The position numbers and the translations under genes are program-made. The notes under the pieces are model-generated. The model was not told where the DNA came from. It saw only the letters and a program-made list of their open reading frames with translations, and did not search any database. 64,000 nt of DNA, from assembly GCA_022559845.1 (NCBI GenBank), contig CM040125.1, positions 290,084,200-290,148,199 of the forward strand, in the 5' to 3' direction. Shown here piece after piece: positions 46,891-58,536 of the stretch (the first letter of the stretch is position 1; each line of letters opens with the position of its first letter). The stretch is from Amorphophallus konjac. Its lineage: Eukaryota > Streptophyta > Magnoliopsida > Alismatales > Araceae.

Positions 46891-47012
46891 ATCACCCGAC
46901 AGGGTCGGGGGAAGGAGAATGAGAATCACCCGATAGGGTCGGGGAAAATGAGTGATAGACACCCGACAGGGTCGGGGAAGGAAAAGGGTAATCACCCGAC
47001 ATGGTCGGGGAA
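46891..47012. repeat. 33-bp tandem repeat, four copies, with CCGACAGGGTCGG palindrome
   Basis: The CCCGAC starts are at 46895, 46929 (CCCGAT), 46962 and 46995, i.e. steps of 34, 33 and 33. The unit centre is the palindrome CCGACAGGGTCGG. On the minus strand it can be read as an 11-residue repeat SPTLSGD at the end of the G frame. Confidence 0.88.
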
Positions 47013-47767
47013 GGATCAGAAGCAGAGCCCGGGGATACCGGAAGAGAAGGATCAGAAGAAGTCCCGAAAGTGGGATGAAAGGATGACATAGGCCGAGGCC
47101 TAAAATCATGAGAGAACGGAGGATTTGGAGGCTCCAGATGTTGGGAGAGAGAAGAATGGGGGTTTGTGGACCCGAAAAAAGAGGAGAAAATCATGGACGT
47201 AGGATTGGAATAAGGAAGGTACACCACCCAAGGGTGGGAGCTGAGCATAAGGAAAGATGAATGAAAAGATCGGGAAGAAAAAGTGGACCCCTGAGTGCAC
47301 AACCGACGGCCCTTGAACCGACGTCGCCGCCTCTTCTTGGCAGAAATTTCCTTGAAATGAACTCACCTAGCGCGGACTCGGGCCTTCGGGCTTCTTGATT
47401 TGTAATGTCTTCTCAAATAATGGGCCCATCTGACAGATGGCATGGCCCGATTATGAATATGCAGTTTTATTGGGCTGGTTGCCCCTAGACACGCCATGCT
47501 AACCATAGGTAGACATTCTGGAATAGATAGCTCCTCATGATGAACATCAAAAGACCATGGAGTCTTGTCACTCGGCACTTGAAACATGAGATTTAGCATC
47601 ACAACTTGGCAATTGGGCATGAAGCATAACTCCCTTACCAAAAGTGAAGGATGATACTGAGGGAGAGTAATGTGTGGCGTTGAAGTGGCCGTCTCACCAA
47701 CAAACCGAGGGAGATCGCATAACGAGTGCAGAATGTCCTTGAAAAGTGTAGAAGATACGGCCAATTA
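46892..47767 (-). pseudogene. Element G frame, C-terminal part of unknown function
   Basis: This minus-strand frame continues from 50822 once solo LTR H and one AATTG copy are removed. It is open 47764-47366 (KDILHSLCDLPRFVGETATS, LCFMPNCQVVMLNLMF), has a stop at 47363, then a basic stretch KKRRRRRFKGRR, then a Ser/Pro/Phe-rich segment ending in an 11-residue repeat (PTLSGD, 46892-47010). I do not recognise the family. No D-T/S-G protease site is seen. Its place after gag is where protease would be expected; a degraded protease or an extra ORF are both possible. Frame continuity across 6 kb argues it was coding recently. Confidence 0.55.
47763..47767. repeat. Target duplication of H, left copy (AATTA)
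   Basis: It differs at one base from AATTG at 50822-50826. Restoring AATTG rejoins the reading frame of element G, so the left copy has mutated. Confidence 0.75.
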
Positions 47768-50700
47768 TGTCACGCCCCGACGCGGAATATCTGGATTGGC
47801 AGTAGAAATAATTAATATTAATATGTTGATTTACCGACATGATATGCTAATGCTAAGGGTCAACAAAAACACCATGAACAGAAAATAACTTTATTCACTA
47901 AATAACACTTAAATAATCCATGTTCCAAGCACATAAACCCACTGAAACAACTTTCAACTTAACATCCACTTGACACTATTACAATTGCTGACTTCGAATT
48001 ACAATTCTTCCACTACACATTCTAAAACATAAATTAGACACAAACAACTATGACTGGCTCCACAGGCTTCTAACTGGTTCGCTCCATGGCCATCACTCTT
48101 GCCCGTCCCCATCAGTCTGTGAATCCTCACCTGAGCTACCTGAAAAGGGGGAACAACTGGGTGAGCGAACGCTCAGTAGGTAATAACAGGCAAGTTTAAG
48201 TGATTAACCAAGTAATTACAATTATATGCGAGAAAATAAGGATGAAACAACTTTTTAAAGAGAAGGCACGATCATGATAAAACTGAAAATTGGCCAACAA
48301 GCAAGAACTAACCAAGTCAAGAAAAGAATTCAAGTAATATATTATTGTCATAGACATCACGCTAGTCATGCACTCGGTGCAATGCCTCACCATGTCATTC
48401 AAACTCCCCGGGGCACAAGTACTTTTCGGGCGCTCCTCCCAAGACCAGACCGGACCCTTATGATGCGTTGGCATTGATTTAATAGATCCAAGATCCCAAG
48501 TTATGTCTAGACATTAATCAAGTTAAATGGCCAATAATGACAATGTATAGAACTTACCTCGGAGAATTCCAAGGGTAAGTCGAAGAGATATTTGACCAGA
48601 AAGTTCAAGTTATCAAGAACCAATCAAGTCCTTAGATTCAAACACAATAACCATGAAAAACATTTTTTGGAAGATACACGGTCCATATCGGGACGCTCAG
48701 ACAAAAGGATGGTCAATAATAGGCTGCTCATGGCTAGAAGAGCTGGAAGCCCAAGAACAAAATAAACGGGTCTTATAGGGCCGCTCAATGGACGGACGGT
48801 CCAGTAAGGTCCGCTCTAGTATATAGACAGTTCTAATCAGACCGCTCAACTGGGCCTAACTAAAAGACTAGAAATCCACCCAAATATGGGCTCCAGGTTG
48901 CCATAAGGGGGGCGGAACTGAACCAGGGTCCATCCCACTCTCCACTGGTCAACCTAGGGCTCACTGGGTCGATCCAAACATGATTTGGTCGAAGATAGAA
49001 CAAGGTTAATCGACCAAAGTAAATGGTACTTGGGCAGGGAATGCACGGTCCATACTCGTCCATCCACTAAGATAAGCGGTCCCTTTTGGGCCGTGCAAGC
49101 CTCAGTGGGTCCAAGTTGAGCCGTGACTCACAATATGACAATCCAAGCGGTTCAATCACGTAAACAGGTTCAGGTCTTGGTGGTACAACACGCCCGACGT
49201 CCTAGTGGGAATCCCAGGCTCGCGGGGGCTTACGGAGGTCCCGTAATGAGGTCCTAGTCCGACGGAAGGAATATCCAGCGGAGAGTCCCAACCATTACAA
49301 GGAAATGAGGCTATCAAACCATCAAAAACCAAGTATAGCGGTCAGTCAATCCTATCGGAGTAGAACGACTGTCAAACAATCCTAATAGCATAGTTTTATG
49401 AAATCATGTTTGAATTTAACGTATTGAAATAAGTCAAGGCCATGATGAATCAAGATCAAGTGAAGATAATTAGCAAAATTCCTAATTATTTACTTCCATA
49501 AAATTGAGTTATCATGTGGGTTGCTAACTTACCCTTAACCATAAATTTACTAAGATGAATCATCCTATAAAGAAAATAAGTAGTTCTGTATAGTTGGGCG
49601 GTTTGTGCAGAGCCGCTCACTTGCCTTGGCGGTCGCACGACTGGCCGTTCACACCCTCTCAAGTCCGAAGGCCTGTTGGTGATGAGCGGTCTATAATGTG
49701 TCGCTGGGAATAGTGCACGGTCTGGGACTAGCCGCTTATGGAAAAGGGCGGTTAGGGTTCTGCCACGCATTCTACAAAACCGATCGAAGGTAAAACATTG
49801 GACGGTCGAGGATAGGCCGCCTATAGAGTATGGGTGGTCTATCGAGAGGCCGCGCAAGTCAGATCAGTCCGCCGCCCCTTCTCCTTGCCCATCTCCAACG
49901 GGGTTGGCTAGGGTTTGCAATGAAAACTAAATACGAATAGTATAGAGCATGAAAATTGGGGATTTTACTACCAATAGAACGAGCATGAAAAATTATACAA
50001 GATAGCATGGTCAATTTAATGTTTAGTGCCTGAAATCACTACCTAAATCGAGATGGAGCATAGTTAACCCTAGTTCTAGCATGCTTCCACTAAAACTTGA
50101 AATCCTAGCAGTATACTAGATGAAATTTGGAGCTTTCTACATCAATGGAAAGAGGACATGACAATGCTTCTATTGATATATAATAGTTAGGGTTTGGCTT
50201 GCTATCACCTACCTTAACCGAAGGATAAAGGAAGAAGAGGGAAGTCGATCGCGCTAGGTACACACCGTCGATGATCGTCGAAATCCTCCCTCGATCGAGC
50301 TCCTCTCCGGCCGCCACAGCTTATAAACAATTCTAGGGTGGCATAAGATCATTTTTATAGGTTCAATTGGGTCTGGGGAGTCCTAATCGTGAAGATAGAG
50401 TCCTTGCACCGAGGACGTGCAAGATTCGCGCGAGACCAAGTCAATCCGTCATTTCGCCACCAAATACTCCTCCCAGGGTTAGAGTTTCGGAGATTAATCA
50501 GAGGGGAAACGAAGAGTTAATCCTTACTGTTCATTTGCATCCGATTTTAGCTTAATTAGTTTAATATTGGACTTGAATTTTACGTTTTAAGGTCCAATTA
50601 TGCTAAGTGTGGTTTTGGGCCTTAATATGTTAATTCGGCTTGTTTACGAATTTTATTTGGGCTAGTCGTAGAAGACAATTTTACTTAACGTTTCATCCTC

Positions 50701-50821
50701 TACAAGATTCTAATTTTTCTAGATTTTTATAAAATGGTCGAAACTTTACTTAACCTATTTCTTAAGAAAATTCTTATTAATTTTCTCGGAATTTTATTCT
50801 TTAATAAATCGGGGTACTACA
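47768..50821 (-). repeat. Solo LTR H (Gypsy, related to C)
   Basis: It is 3054 bp from TGTCACGCCC to GGGTACTACA with no internal region. On the minus strand it begins TGTAGTACCCCG and ends GGGGCGTGACA, like the C LTR (TGTAGTGACC...GACATGACA). A TATA-like site is at 50352-50359 (minus TATAAAAA). Inverted pairs of the CGGTC...GACCG kind lie at 49570-49860 and 48670-49090, flanking the block shared with C and G. It sits inside the G frame and is the remnant of LTR-LTR recombination. Confidence 0.88.
49181..49285 (-). other. Conserved Gypsy block, copy in H
   Basis: The minus strand reads GGACCTCCGTAAGCCCC, GCGAGCCTGGGATTCCCACT, AGGACGTC and GTTGTACC, the same order as at 30905-31013 in C. Confidence 0.85.
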
Positions 50822-50826
50822 AATTG
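50822..50826. repeat. Target duplication of H, right copy (AATTG)
   Basis: It directly follows the ACTACA end of the solo LTR and pairs with AATTA at 47763-47767. Confidence 0.8.
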
Positions 50827-53457
50827 CCCCTTGTATAGGGACTCCATTAGGCTCCTGGCGGCCGTACGGGTTAGCATAATCTGATTAGAGAACCTCTCTC
50901 GGCTAGTGAATTGAACAACAATCAAGCGAGGTGAAATAACAACATCGTTAATGAATCCTCCGGCGAGCAAAGAGATTGTCACCGGTCACGCTCGAGAAGA
51001 AACTGGCGCTAGTGCTAAGGAGCTTCTCTTGGCAACCATCATGGGAAGTGCAGGCTGATCATCCCCAAAATAGCCAGGGACCAAAACTCGGACTGGCATG
51101 CGGCAAATGAAATCCTGAAGCTGGTAATGCACAATCAAAACCTAGCTAGGCTCATCATCTCCCTGGGGACTAGACCCAAGGGGCACCAAAGGTAATGAAC
51201 ACCTGCTTTGTGGGGTGGAAATAGGTAGAGAAAGGGGTGGAGATGGCTTGGAAGATGTGGGTGAAGGTGTAGAAGGCATAAGTGGGGGTAAATGCAATGT
51301 GAGTGGTGTTGGGATTGCGACAATGACATGCTCTGGTGGAGACAAAGGCAAAGGTGGAGGTATAGGTGTAGGCTTAGCTTGCTCGGGCTCGGACAACGAT
51401 AGCGAAAGGGATGGCGAAGATGGTGAAGGTGGAGAGGGTGAAAGTGGTGGTGAAGTGGAGGAAGTGGCAGGTTGCAGTGCTCTTCGACGTATCGACACGA
51501 TGCATCGAGCGACCTTGGGGACAAGAGTGGTGGTGGAAATGGAGGGTGAAAGAGGGGTATTTGCTTGAGCAGAGGCTTGGATAGGTGAAGAAGATGGGAC
51601 CGGAGAAGGGATAGATAACGGAGTAGGTGAATCATTAACTGAAGAATCACAGGGATGCCCCTGGTCTTGCAACGGGAATGGCTGCCTAGGCGGCACTTGC
51701 TGCTATTGCTACTTGCTACGGCGATCTAAAATAACTTCACGCACAATAGCCCAATCAATCATTTTCTTAACTTCCAAACCATAAACAAATTCCTGGAATT
51801 CGGGGCAATCCTCGACCAAATCCCCCTACTGACGATGAAAATTACAAAAATAGAGCAAAGCTCCGACCGTCGGTCGGAAAGGCATAATCGGAGGGAGCTG
51901 TAACGCATGAGTGGCCATCAAAGCCCTGAAAATATCTGTAAATAATTCCGGCAACAGAGGGTGAGGAGCCTTCTTCGGGCAAGGTGGATGACGAGGGATA
52001 TGAGAAGGTAATGGAGATGGTTGTGGGGGTTGCATAGGCAATGGTGATTGGCTAAGGGAAAGATTTGGTGAAGGCATATGCGGAGTCGGATGAGGGGTTA
52101 TATAGACAGCATCCACCTGCTCGGGGTGTGGTATTTCCTTGACTGGAGGTTGAGGTTCACGCTGGTATGAAGAGGTGGAAGGCTGACTCGTGAAGGGTTG
52201 ATATGTGGAGGGATATGTGGAGGTATATGAGTGTGGGGGAGCGGAAGGCTGACTTATGGAAGGATATATGGTGGATGGCCGACTCATGGAAGGTGACGGA
52301 TAGGATGCATATGTGGGCATAGAAGGTGGAGGGGACTCGAGGTCAAGGGAAACTAGGAGTTGTTGGCGGATGAAGCGGGCTCGGCTGTAAAGCTGTTGCC
52401 ATGAGGTGATATCGTTCATGGCTAAGATGAACCGATATTCGGGCATTGCATTAGAAATGATCATTTTGATTTGTTCTCCCTCCGAAATATGCCCCGGGAC
52501 ATGAGCGGCCAAGCGACGCCAGCGGTCGGCGAAGGTAGAGAACTCCTCGTCGGGCTTCATCTTCTCATGGGCCAGATCAACCATAGAATATTTCGGCCCA
52601 ACCTGGTCTTGATACTGCTGAAGAAATTTCTCTTGAACGGCTTAAAAATTCACCACTTGCTCTTACGGAAATAGAAAAAACCAATCCCGAGCCAGGCCTT
52701 CTAGAGACAGACCAAATAAATAAGCCATCAAATGTTGGTCATGTCAGAATTGGGCCGACTCATAAAGAAACTCCTTCAAGTGCACGTAGGGGTCACCGGC
52801 TCCACCATAGCGGCGATATGCTGAAATTTGTGAACGCGGTGGAAGCTGAAGACCTTGGAATGCAAACGGGACACTCAAAGAAGTTTGGGGATCAATTCGA
52901 CGTTGAAGTTCATCAAGCTGGCGTTAGGCTTGAGCAATCATCTCCTCAATGGGAAGAGATCGAGAAGAATGCAAGCCAACCTGAGCAAGAGAGTGTGAAT
53001 TTTGACCAAGATTGTCGTATTGGGCTGGATAAAGGGATCCGGATTGAGAAGAAGGGAAGCCCATTCCAGGAGTGGCAGGATACATGGGCCTGGAAGAATC
53101 ATGATCATAAGAATGAGGACCCATTGGGCCAGCAGCAACATGGGTATGAGGAGCAGTCCCATTAAAAGAAGTGGGCCCATTAGAAGAATAAGAAGGCCCG
53201 CTAAAGAAATGTGGTCCATTAAGAGTAGAAGATGGAGGCCCGCTATGAGAATAAGGCCCATTAAGATGATTAGCAATGAATTTTTGGGCCTGGACCGGGG
53301 CCGTTTGACAAGCAAGAGATGATAGGTGAGCCATGAGATTTGCTTGCGGGTCAGAAGGGTCACAAGAAGATGGGCTCGCGTGGGAAGAGGAATCCACACG
53401 GGCATAGGATGATGGGGAAGAAGAAGAGTAATATACAGGAGAAAAATTGCGCTCCAT
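50822..53457 (-). pseudogene. Element G gag (Tat/Ogre-like Gypsy gag)
   Basis: One minus-strand frame starts at 53457 (MERNFSPVYYSSSSPSSY) and stays in phase to the H insertion. The first 180 residues are Ser/Gly/Pro-rich. The gag core at about 52584-52330 has MVDLAHEKMKPDEEFSTFAD, RWRRLAAHVPGHISEGEQIK and ARFIRQQL. A Pro/Ser-rich segment follows, then LYFCNFHRQ-GDLVEDCPEF near 51830, a knuckle-like box, then a second Pro-rich stretch (51696-51142) and an unrecognised part. In-frame stops lie at about 52924, 52640, 51826, 51710 and 51140; several sit at Gln codons (TAG among CAA/CAG). No frameshift is needed. Gag would form the particle for this and perhaps related elements. Confidence 0.8.
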
Positions 53458-55268
53458 GAGGGCAAATGGGGACTTTATACAGAAAAGTCAGGGAAATATA
53501 GTGAGGGAAGTAAGGGCTCAAAGATTAAAAGGAGAGGGGGAGATGATGTGAGGGAAGAAGTTGGGAGACAAACGGACTTATGCAAATGCGAATGCAACTC
53601 AGAACAATGGACCATAAATGACTAAATGAATGGGAAAATGCAACACACAACACCACAAATGGGCTTGGGGGTAAACCCAACAAACAATATGAATGTGAGA
53701 GGGTTCAATCAAGATCAAACAAGTTGATATGATCGTTAATTTTTATTTTCCAAAGTTTTGGCGGGCCCTTTTAATGATTTTAATTACGCATAATTTCCTT
53801 AAGACATGGGTGCCCTATGGGAAGTGGCCAAACTTTGGGTTAATCTAAGGTTAACTCTCTCAGACGTATGCAAATGCAAACCTAAGGGTGGAAAAGGTAC
53901 AACCGGCCCGGCATCCGTGTGGGAATCCACAGCTCACGGGGTCTTACGGAGGTCCCGGGTAAGGTCGCCTAGTCGGCTCCAAGGAATATGGAGACGAGAG
54001 GTTCCCCTACCAAGGTAGGAATGCAACTATAATGTGATAAAAATACATGAATCCTATGCACACCGGAGTGCATACAATGTCTAGCCTAGAACTAGCAAAC
54101 AATGATCAAAAAAATAAGAGAAATATGACAATGATCATGCAATCATCAAATAGCAAACATGGGAGATCAAAAGCACCAAATCAGCATGAAATGATGTGAA
54201 ATGATAATCAAAGTGAAAGGCTCAGGTGCACTGTAGCATAGATAGACGGTCTGTGGTAGATCGCTCTGGGAGGCGACGGTCCACGGCAGGACCGTTCAAT
54301 GGCAGGGAGTAGCAACAAAGTAAAAGGGAACAGAAACTAAAATGAACTGAGACAGTGAAACTGTGGGAACAAGAGCGTACCTGACGGAACGGTCTATCGA
54401 CAGACCGTGCACACTGTTGAACGGTCCTGAAAGAACCGTGGAGGTAGCAGACAAGCACGATCTATTGGGAGACCGTGGAGGCAAATGCACGGTCCGACGA
54501 GGACCGCTGAAGCTAACAGACTCACACAGAAGCAAACACCCGTGAGATGGAAATGAACGGCCTATAAGACGACCATGGAATCAGAGGAATGGCCAAAACC
54601 AGACCGTGCAGGCAATGATGGCGTGACAGAAAAGAAAGAGAGCGCACATGAGATTGGGTTAGAACGGTCTATCACCCGACCGCTCATAGCGCCGAAGAAG
54701 GAAGCGGGACGAAGACTGATCTGGCAACAGAATGGTTCGAAAACAGCCGCTTATGGGATCGGAACGGTTTATGGTGGACCGTTCTCAACTGCGGACGGAC
54801 ATAAGATGGTCGTTAAAAGTGCCAGACTCCAAAGTTGTGGAACTTGATCCTCCACCCCTTCCGGCCGGCTAGAGGGGATGGGCCTCATGCTATGCTGATG
54901 CTGACCTGCAAAACAACGTGAAAGACAAGCAAACAACACCCAAATTAGCCCTAAAACCTGTAGTTACTATAGAACGCGATGGAAAAGTGACATAATGACT
55001 TGGAAGGGGTGATATCTGGGAGGTTTTAAACCCCTATAGGGCGTCAAAAACAAATGGGAGGGTGTGAAATGACGTGAAGCAATGCAGAAACGTGGGTGAA
55101 GAGACGATGAAAGGAGCATGCAATGGATGAACCAACGACTAAAAGGCTAGACTAAAACACAAAATGATGACTACTCCCTTGAACCGGAGGCTTGAAAGGA
55201 CGTAGAAAGCCTCCCTCCCTTGCTACAGTTCGCTCAGAAATCCGACAGAGCTTCACCATCGACGTTGG
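53458..55268 (-). other. Element G leader or inner LTR region
   Basis: No gene is seen. It holds further ACGGTC...GACCGT pairs (54240-54800) and the block shared with C and H (53898-54005). In C and H these same features lie inside the LTR in the same order, so the G 5' LTR may really extend to about 53.5-53.9 kb. No TGGTATCAGAGC site was found to settle the edge; Tat-type elements may use other tRNAs. Confidence 0.55.
53898..54005 (-). other. Conserved Gypsy block, copy in G
   Basis: The minus strand reads ATATTCCTTGGAGCCGACTA, GGACCTCCGTAAGACCCC, GTGAGCTGTGGATTCCCACA and CGGTTGTACC, matching the order in C and H. Confidence 0.8.
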
Positions 55269-56215
55269 ATCTCCCCCCCTTTCAAGCTTGGACTAGAGAA
55301 ACTATTTATAGAGCCCTACAAGTCCAATCTCGAAATTGGATTTTTCAGTGGGTATTAATCCGAGTTTTCAAAACAAAAATCGTGGATAATACTCTTATCT
55401 CCCACCCAAATCGAACGGCACCTCATTTGGTTGAGAAATCACAGAGAAAATGGAGGAGGAAGGTGGAGGATTAACCACGGGTAGAGAGAGAAAATCTCAA
55501 ACAATCCGCAGGTTTCGAGCATGTACACGGTCGCGCGATAGACCGCCCAGACCATTACACGGTCAAATGTTAGACCGTCCAATGCTGTCGGTGATAAATA
55601 AATAAAAATATGAAATTATCCAATTATCCACCGAACTGACCGGCTATCACGGCGTTGGACTCTTGAGGATAAAACGGTCCACTGCTAGACCACTCAGTGA
55701 TTAGAACGGTCCAATGGTAGGCCGTTTACATATGTCGGTGATAAATCCAAAAAAATAGGATAAATAGATAATTATCTAAAAAAACCAACGAGCTTAGGAC
55801 TCTGGGATATGGATGGTCTAATGTCTGGCCGTTTAATGGGGATATACGGTTGAACCGAGACCGTTCAAGGACATGTCGGTGGAAACTCAGAAAATCAAAT
55901 AAATATCCAATAAATCATTGAACGGTTCCAAACAAACCGCTCAGTCACTGAATGGCCGATCGCTAGACCGTGTAAAGCCTAGACGTTTGAAATTAGTAAA
56001 ATGGGATAAATGAGCCCATTTAACCCAAAACCAAGCGAAATCAAGGACCATTAAGCCTGAATCTGAGAGCAAACCTTGCCAGGGGGGGAGATACCCATAA
56101 AATAAGCCCAAAGACGTGCCTGAAAATAGCCCAATGAATAATGGACAACTCGAGGCATCAACAAATGATGGTAATAGGAATGACTCAACTCATAGGCAAA
56201 AAACGGGTGTCAACA
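55269..56215 (-). repeat. Element G 5' LTR (U3 part)
   Basis: It is near-identical to 42758-43695. A minus-strand TATA box (CTATAAATAG, about 55301-55310) lies at its inner end, so U3 is to the right. It ends CAACA at 56215; GCACC (56216-56220) would be the target duplication, the other copy not found. Confidence 0.85.
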
Positions 56216-58196
56216 GCACCCTAGCTAGATCCTATCACGGGATCTAGGGCTTGAGTGATGGGGACATCAGAGCAAGAGCACTGACATTTTAATTTGCATT
56301 TCTATCGTTTAGTTTATTTTTATATCCTTGGAAAAGTATATGTGCAATTGTAAGGCTTTATAAGCCAATGTGTCATTCCCTTGGATTCTTTGAGTTTTTA
56401 TACAAATTGTCAGTAGGTCCAGCAAGGGGGCCCTCACTCCTTCCCCATTGGTCCACATAAGCCATATGGATCCATGTGGGGCTGGTCAAAGTCCTAGGTG
56501 GCATCTAGAAGGTCAATTGGACACATGGGAGACAAGTGATTGAAAATTTCAAAAGGAGGCTACCTACCTTGTCTGTTGGTCAAGGCCCCCCCCCTTTTAT
56601 GGGATTTTTGATTTTTGTAAAAAACCTATTAGAACTAATTAGTTCTATCCCTTATGTACCCCCTCCTACCCCTAGATCTAAGGGTAGTTAAGGTCTTTTT
56701 TACTTTTCTATAAATACCATGTATTTCCATTTTATGTAGAATTAATGAAGTGAAAAATTGGCATTTGCTCCAAGGAAGGGTGTGCCCCTCTCCCTCTCTC
56801 CCTGGTTCTTCTTCCTCCTCCATCTCTCTAGGGTGTGAAGCTCATTCTCCTTAGCCCCTCTGAGTTCCATTTCTGCCGCAGCCATCGCACCACCGTTGCG
56901 CCACCGCCACCATCGCTGGATTCTATCTACATCAGGACGGAAGCTCATCTCCAGATTTTTATCTCTGGTTCTTGTTATTTGATCGAGCCCTAATTTTGAG
57001 GGTTTGTTCTGTCCATCTCCCCTAACCTCCAGTTCAAATTTCGTGTCATTTGGACTTCATTTCATATTTTTCCCGTATTTATTGTTCTCCCCCCTGTAAT
57101 CTACCATTCTACAGATCTACGGGATAGAGTCACCTTGTTGTATTTTTCCCACCCACTTATAAATTTCCAAAAAAATCACAACAATTCCTCAATGTTCCTC
57201 ACATATACCCCCTTTCATCATAATTTTTATGGAGTCTATAAAAATTATTTCCTCTTTAGTTAAAGCTCAGTCTCAGGAAAAATGCAGTCTACCCTGTGTG
57301 TCTGTCTGTCTGGGTCAGAAAATAAAACAGTGTTACAGTCATTCTCATCTTCAATCCGTTCAGTGGATGGAGCTGTTAAAATTATATGTTGTAGTTCGAT
57401 GAGTGCTCTTTCCAACGGTACCATCCACGCCTCGATCGGCATATGGATCTGAGCCACATAATTCTTGCATCCGAGACGTGCAGATCTATTCCCTATGTAG
57501 GTCTGAAATTGCAGTCCGGGAATAATTCATGCAAAATTATCAAAAGTCATCTTATGGAATCGCCACTTCAGGGAGTCGATCAGGGACATCCCGCCGCCGT
57601 CCCAGCCAAGCGGCGCCTTCAGAAGACCTCAAGAGGGCGTCATTCCTTTGGAGTCCTCGCCTTGCTGTCCAGCGAGTCAGAACCGAGTCGGCGCAGTACC
57701 GAGTCAGCGCAGGATCGAGTCGGACCAGCAGGCCGAGTTCGTGCCGTACGCACCTCCAGATTGCTGCCCGTCAACCCAAGGTCGGTCCTCCCGGGCCCCA
57801 CTTGTAGCCCTTTACCTCCCTGCGTGGAGTGGGCAACAGATTTCACTATTGTAACTAAATTTTTACCGTTGTTACCGGGAGTTAGCGTAACTGGCCGGGG
57901 TCGTCTTCCTCACGCCCGGAGCGTGGAGGTAAACTCGCCCCCACTCTTTATCGCATTTTGATTATCTCGCATATCTTTGAATGCCACTACGAGTGTAGGT
58001 TTCTAGCTATATATATATTGTTATCACCGCTGTGAGAGTGAGTGAGTGTACCGTCTCGTGACTCGACCCGAGTTAACGCGGAAAGGCCGATACCCGAGAC
58101 TCACGGCCGGTTTCTCAGCCGCGCCCGGTCCCACGTTTCCCTTGCTTAGGGGCTATCGCGAGCTAGAGTCCCAGGTCGCGTGTCCGTCCCGCATCA
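56216..58196 (+). repeat. Element I 5' LTR (start not resolved)
   Basis: It ends CGCATCA before the PBS. A TATA box TATAAATA lies at 56709-56716. The leader is GC-rich with short repeats of CGAGTCGGCGCAG and CGAGTCAGCGCAG (57675-57735). No gene is supported; small frames at 57443-57961 overlap each other and look incidental. Confidence 0.7.
56709..56716 (+). promoter_or_regulatory. TATA box in I LTR
   Basis: TATAAATA lies in an AT-rich context followed by a pyrimidine-rich stretch (56785-56830), typical of a retroelement promoter. Confidence 0.55.
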
Positions 58197-58199
58197 ATT

Positions 58200-58211
58200 T
58201 GGTATCAGAGC
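58200..58211 (+). promoter_or_regulatory. Element I primer binding site
   Basis: TGGTATCAGAGC lies three bases after the LTR end at 58196. Confidence 0.88.
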
Positions 58212-58536
58212 ACCAGTTGAGTCTAGGGTGTTTAAAATAAAAAAAAAAGAGTCGTTTAAGTCGAGTCTAAGTCTAAGTCGATCTAAGTGTCACATTTGCA
58301 TACCATTAATTAGTATATCAAAAGGTGTTGTCCGAACGTTAGGCTACGCCTATCGGGAAAGCCGCACACTTGCGTGAGTGATCTTCGGGTCGATTAACTC
58401 CGCCACGTACCGAGTCTTGGTTTACGTCCAGGGTCCTTAGTGTGCATTAGTTAGTGCATTCCAGCTTGCATTATCGTCGTGTCTAGTGTCTTGTCTCCGT
58501 GTGTCGGCATGTCTGCCTTGTAATTCCCCATTCCCA

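Larger units (their letters stand above)
42758..56215 (-). mobile_element. Element G: Gypsy element with gag-like frame and no recognisable pol
   Basis: It is minus-strand. LTR copies share 42758-43695 and 55269-56215, both ending CAACA on the plus strand. A polypurine tract complement (GCCCCTCCTTAA, 43698-43709) lies just inside the left LTR, fixing orientation. A gag frame runs 53457-51142 and continues, across the solo LTR H, to about 46892. No protease, RT, RNase H or integrase motif was found in 43696-53457, so it looks non-autonomous. The gag resembles Tat/Ogre-type Gypsy gag. Confidence 0.8.

Noticed and set aside
51215..51568. Glycine/glutamate-rich plus-strand frame
   Set aside because: It is the antisense shadow of the proline/serine-rich part of G gag on the minus strand.
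57443..57961. Plus-strand frame of 172 codons in the I leader
   Set aside because: It lies upstream of the PBS within the LTR, overlaps other frames in GC-rich repeats and has no recognisable domain.
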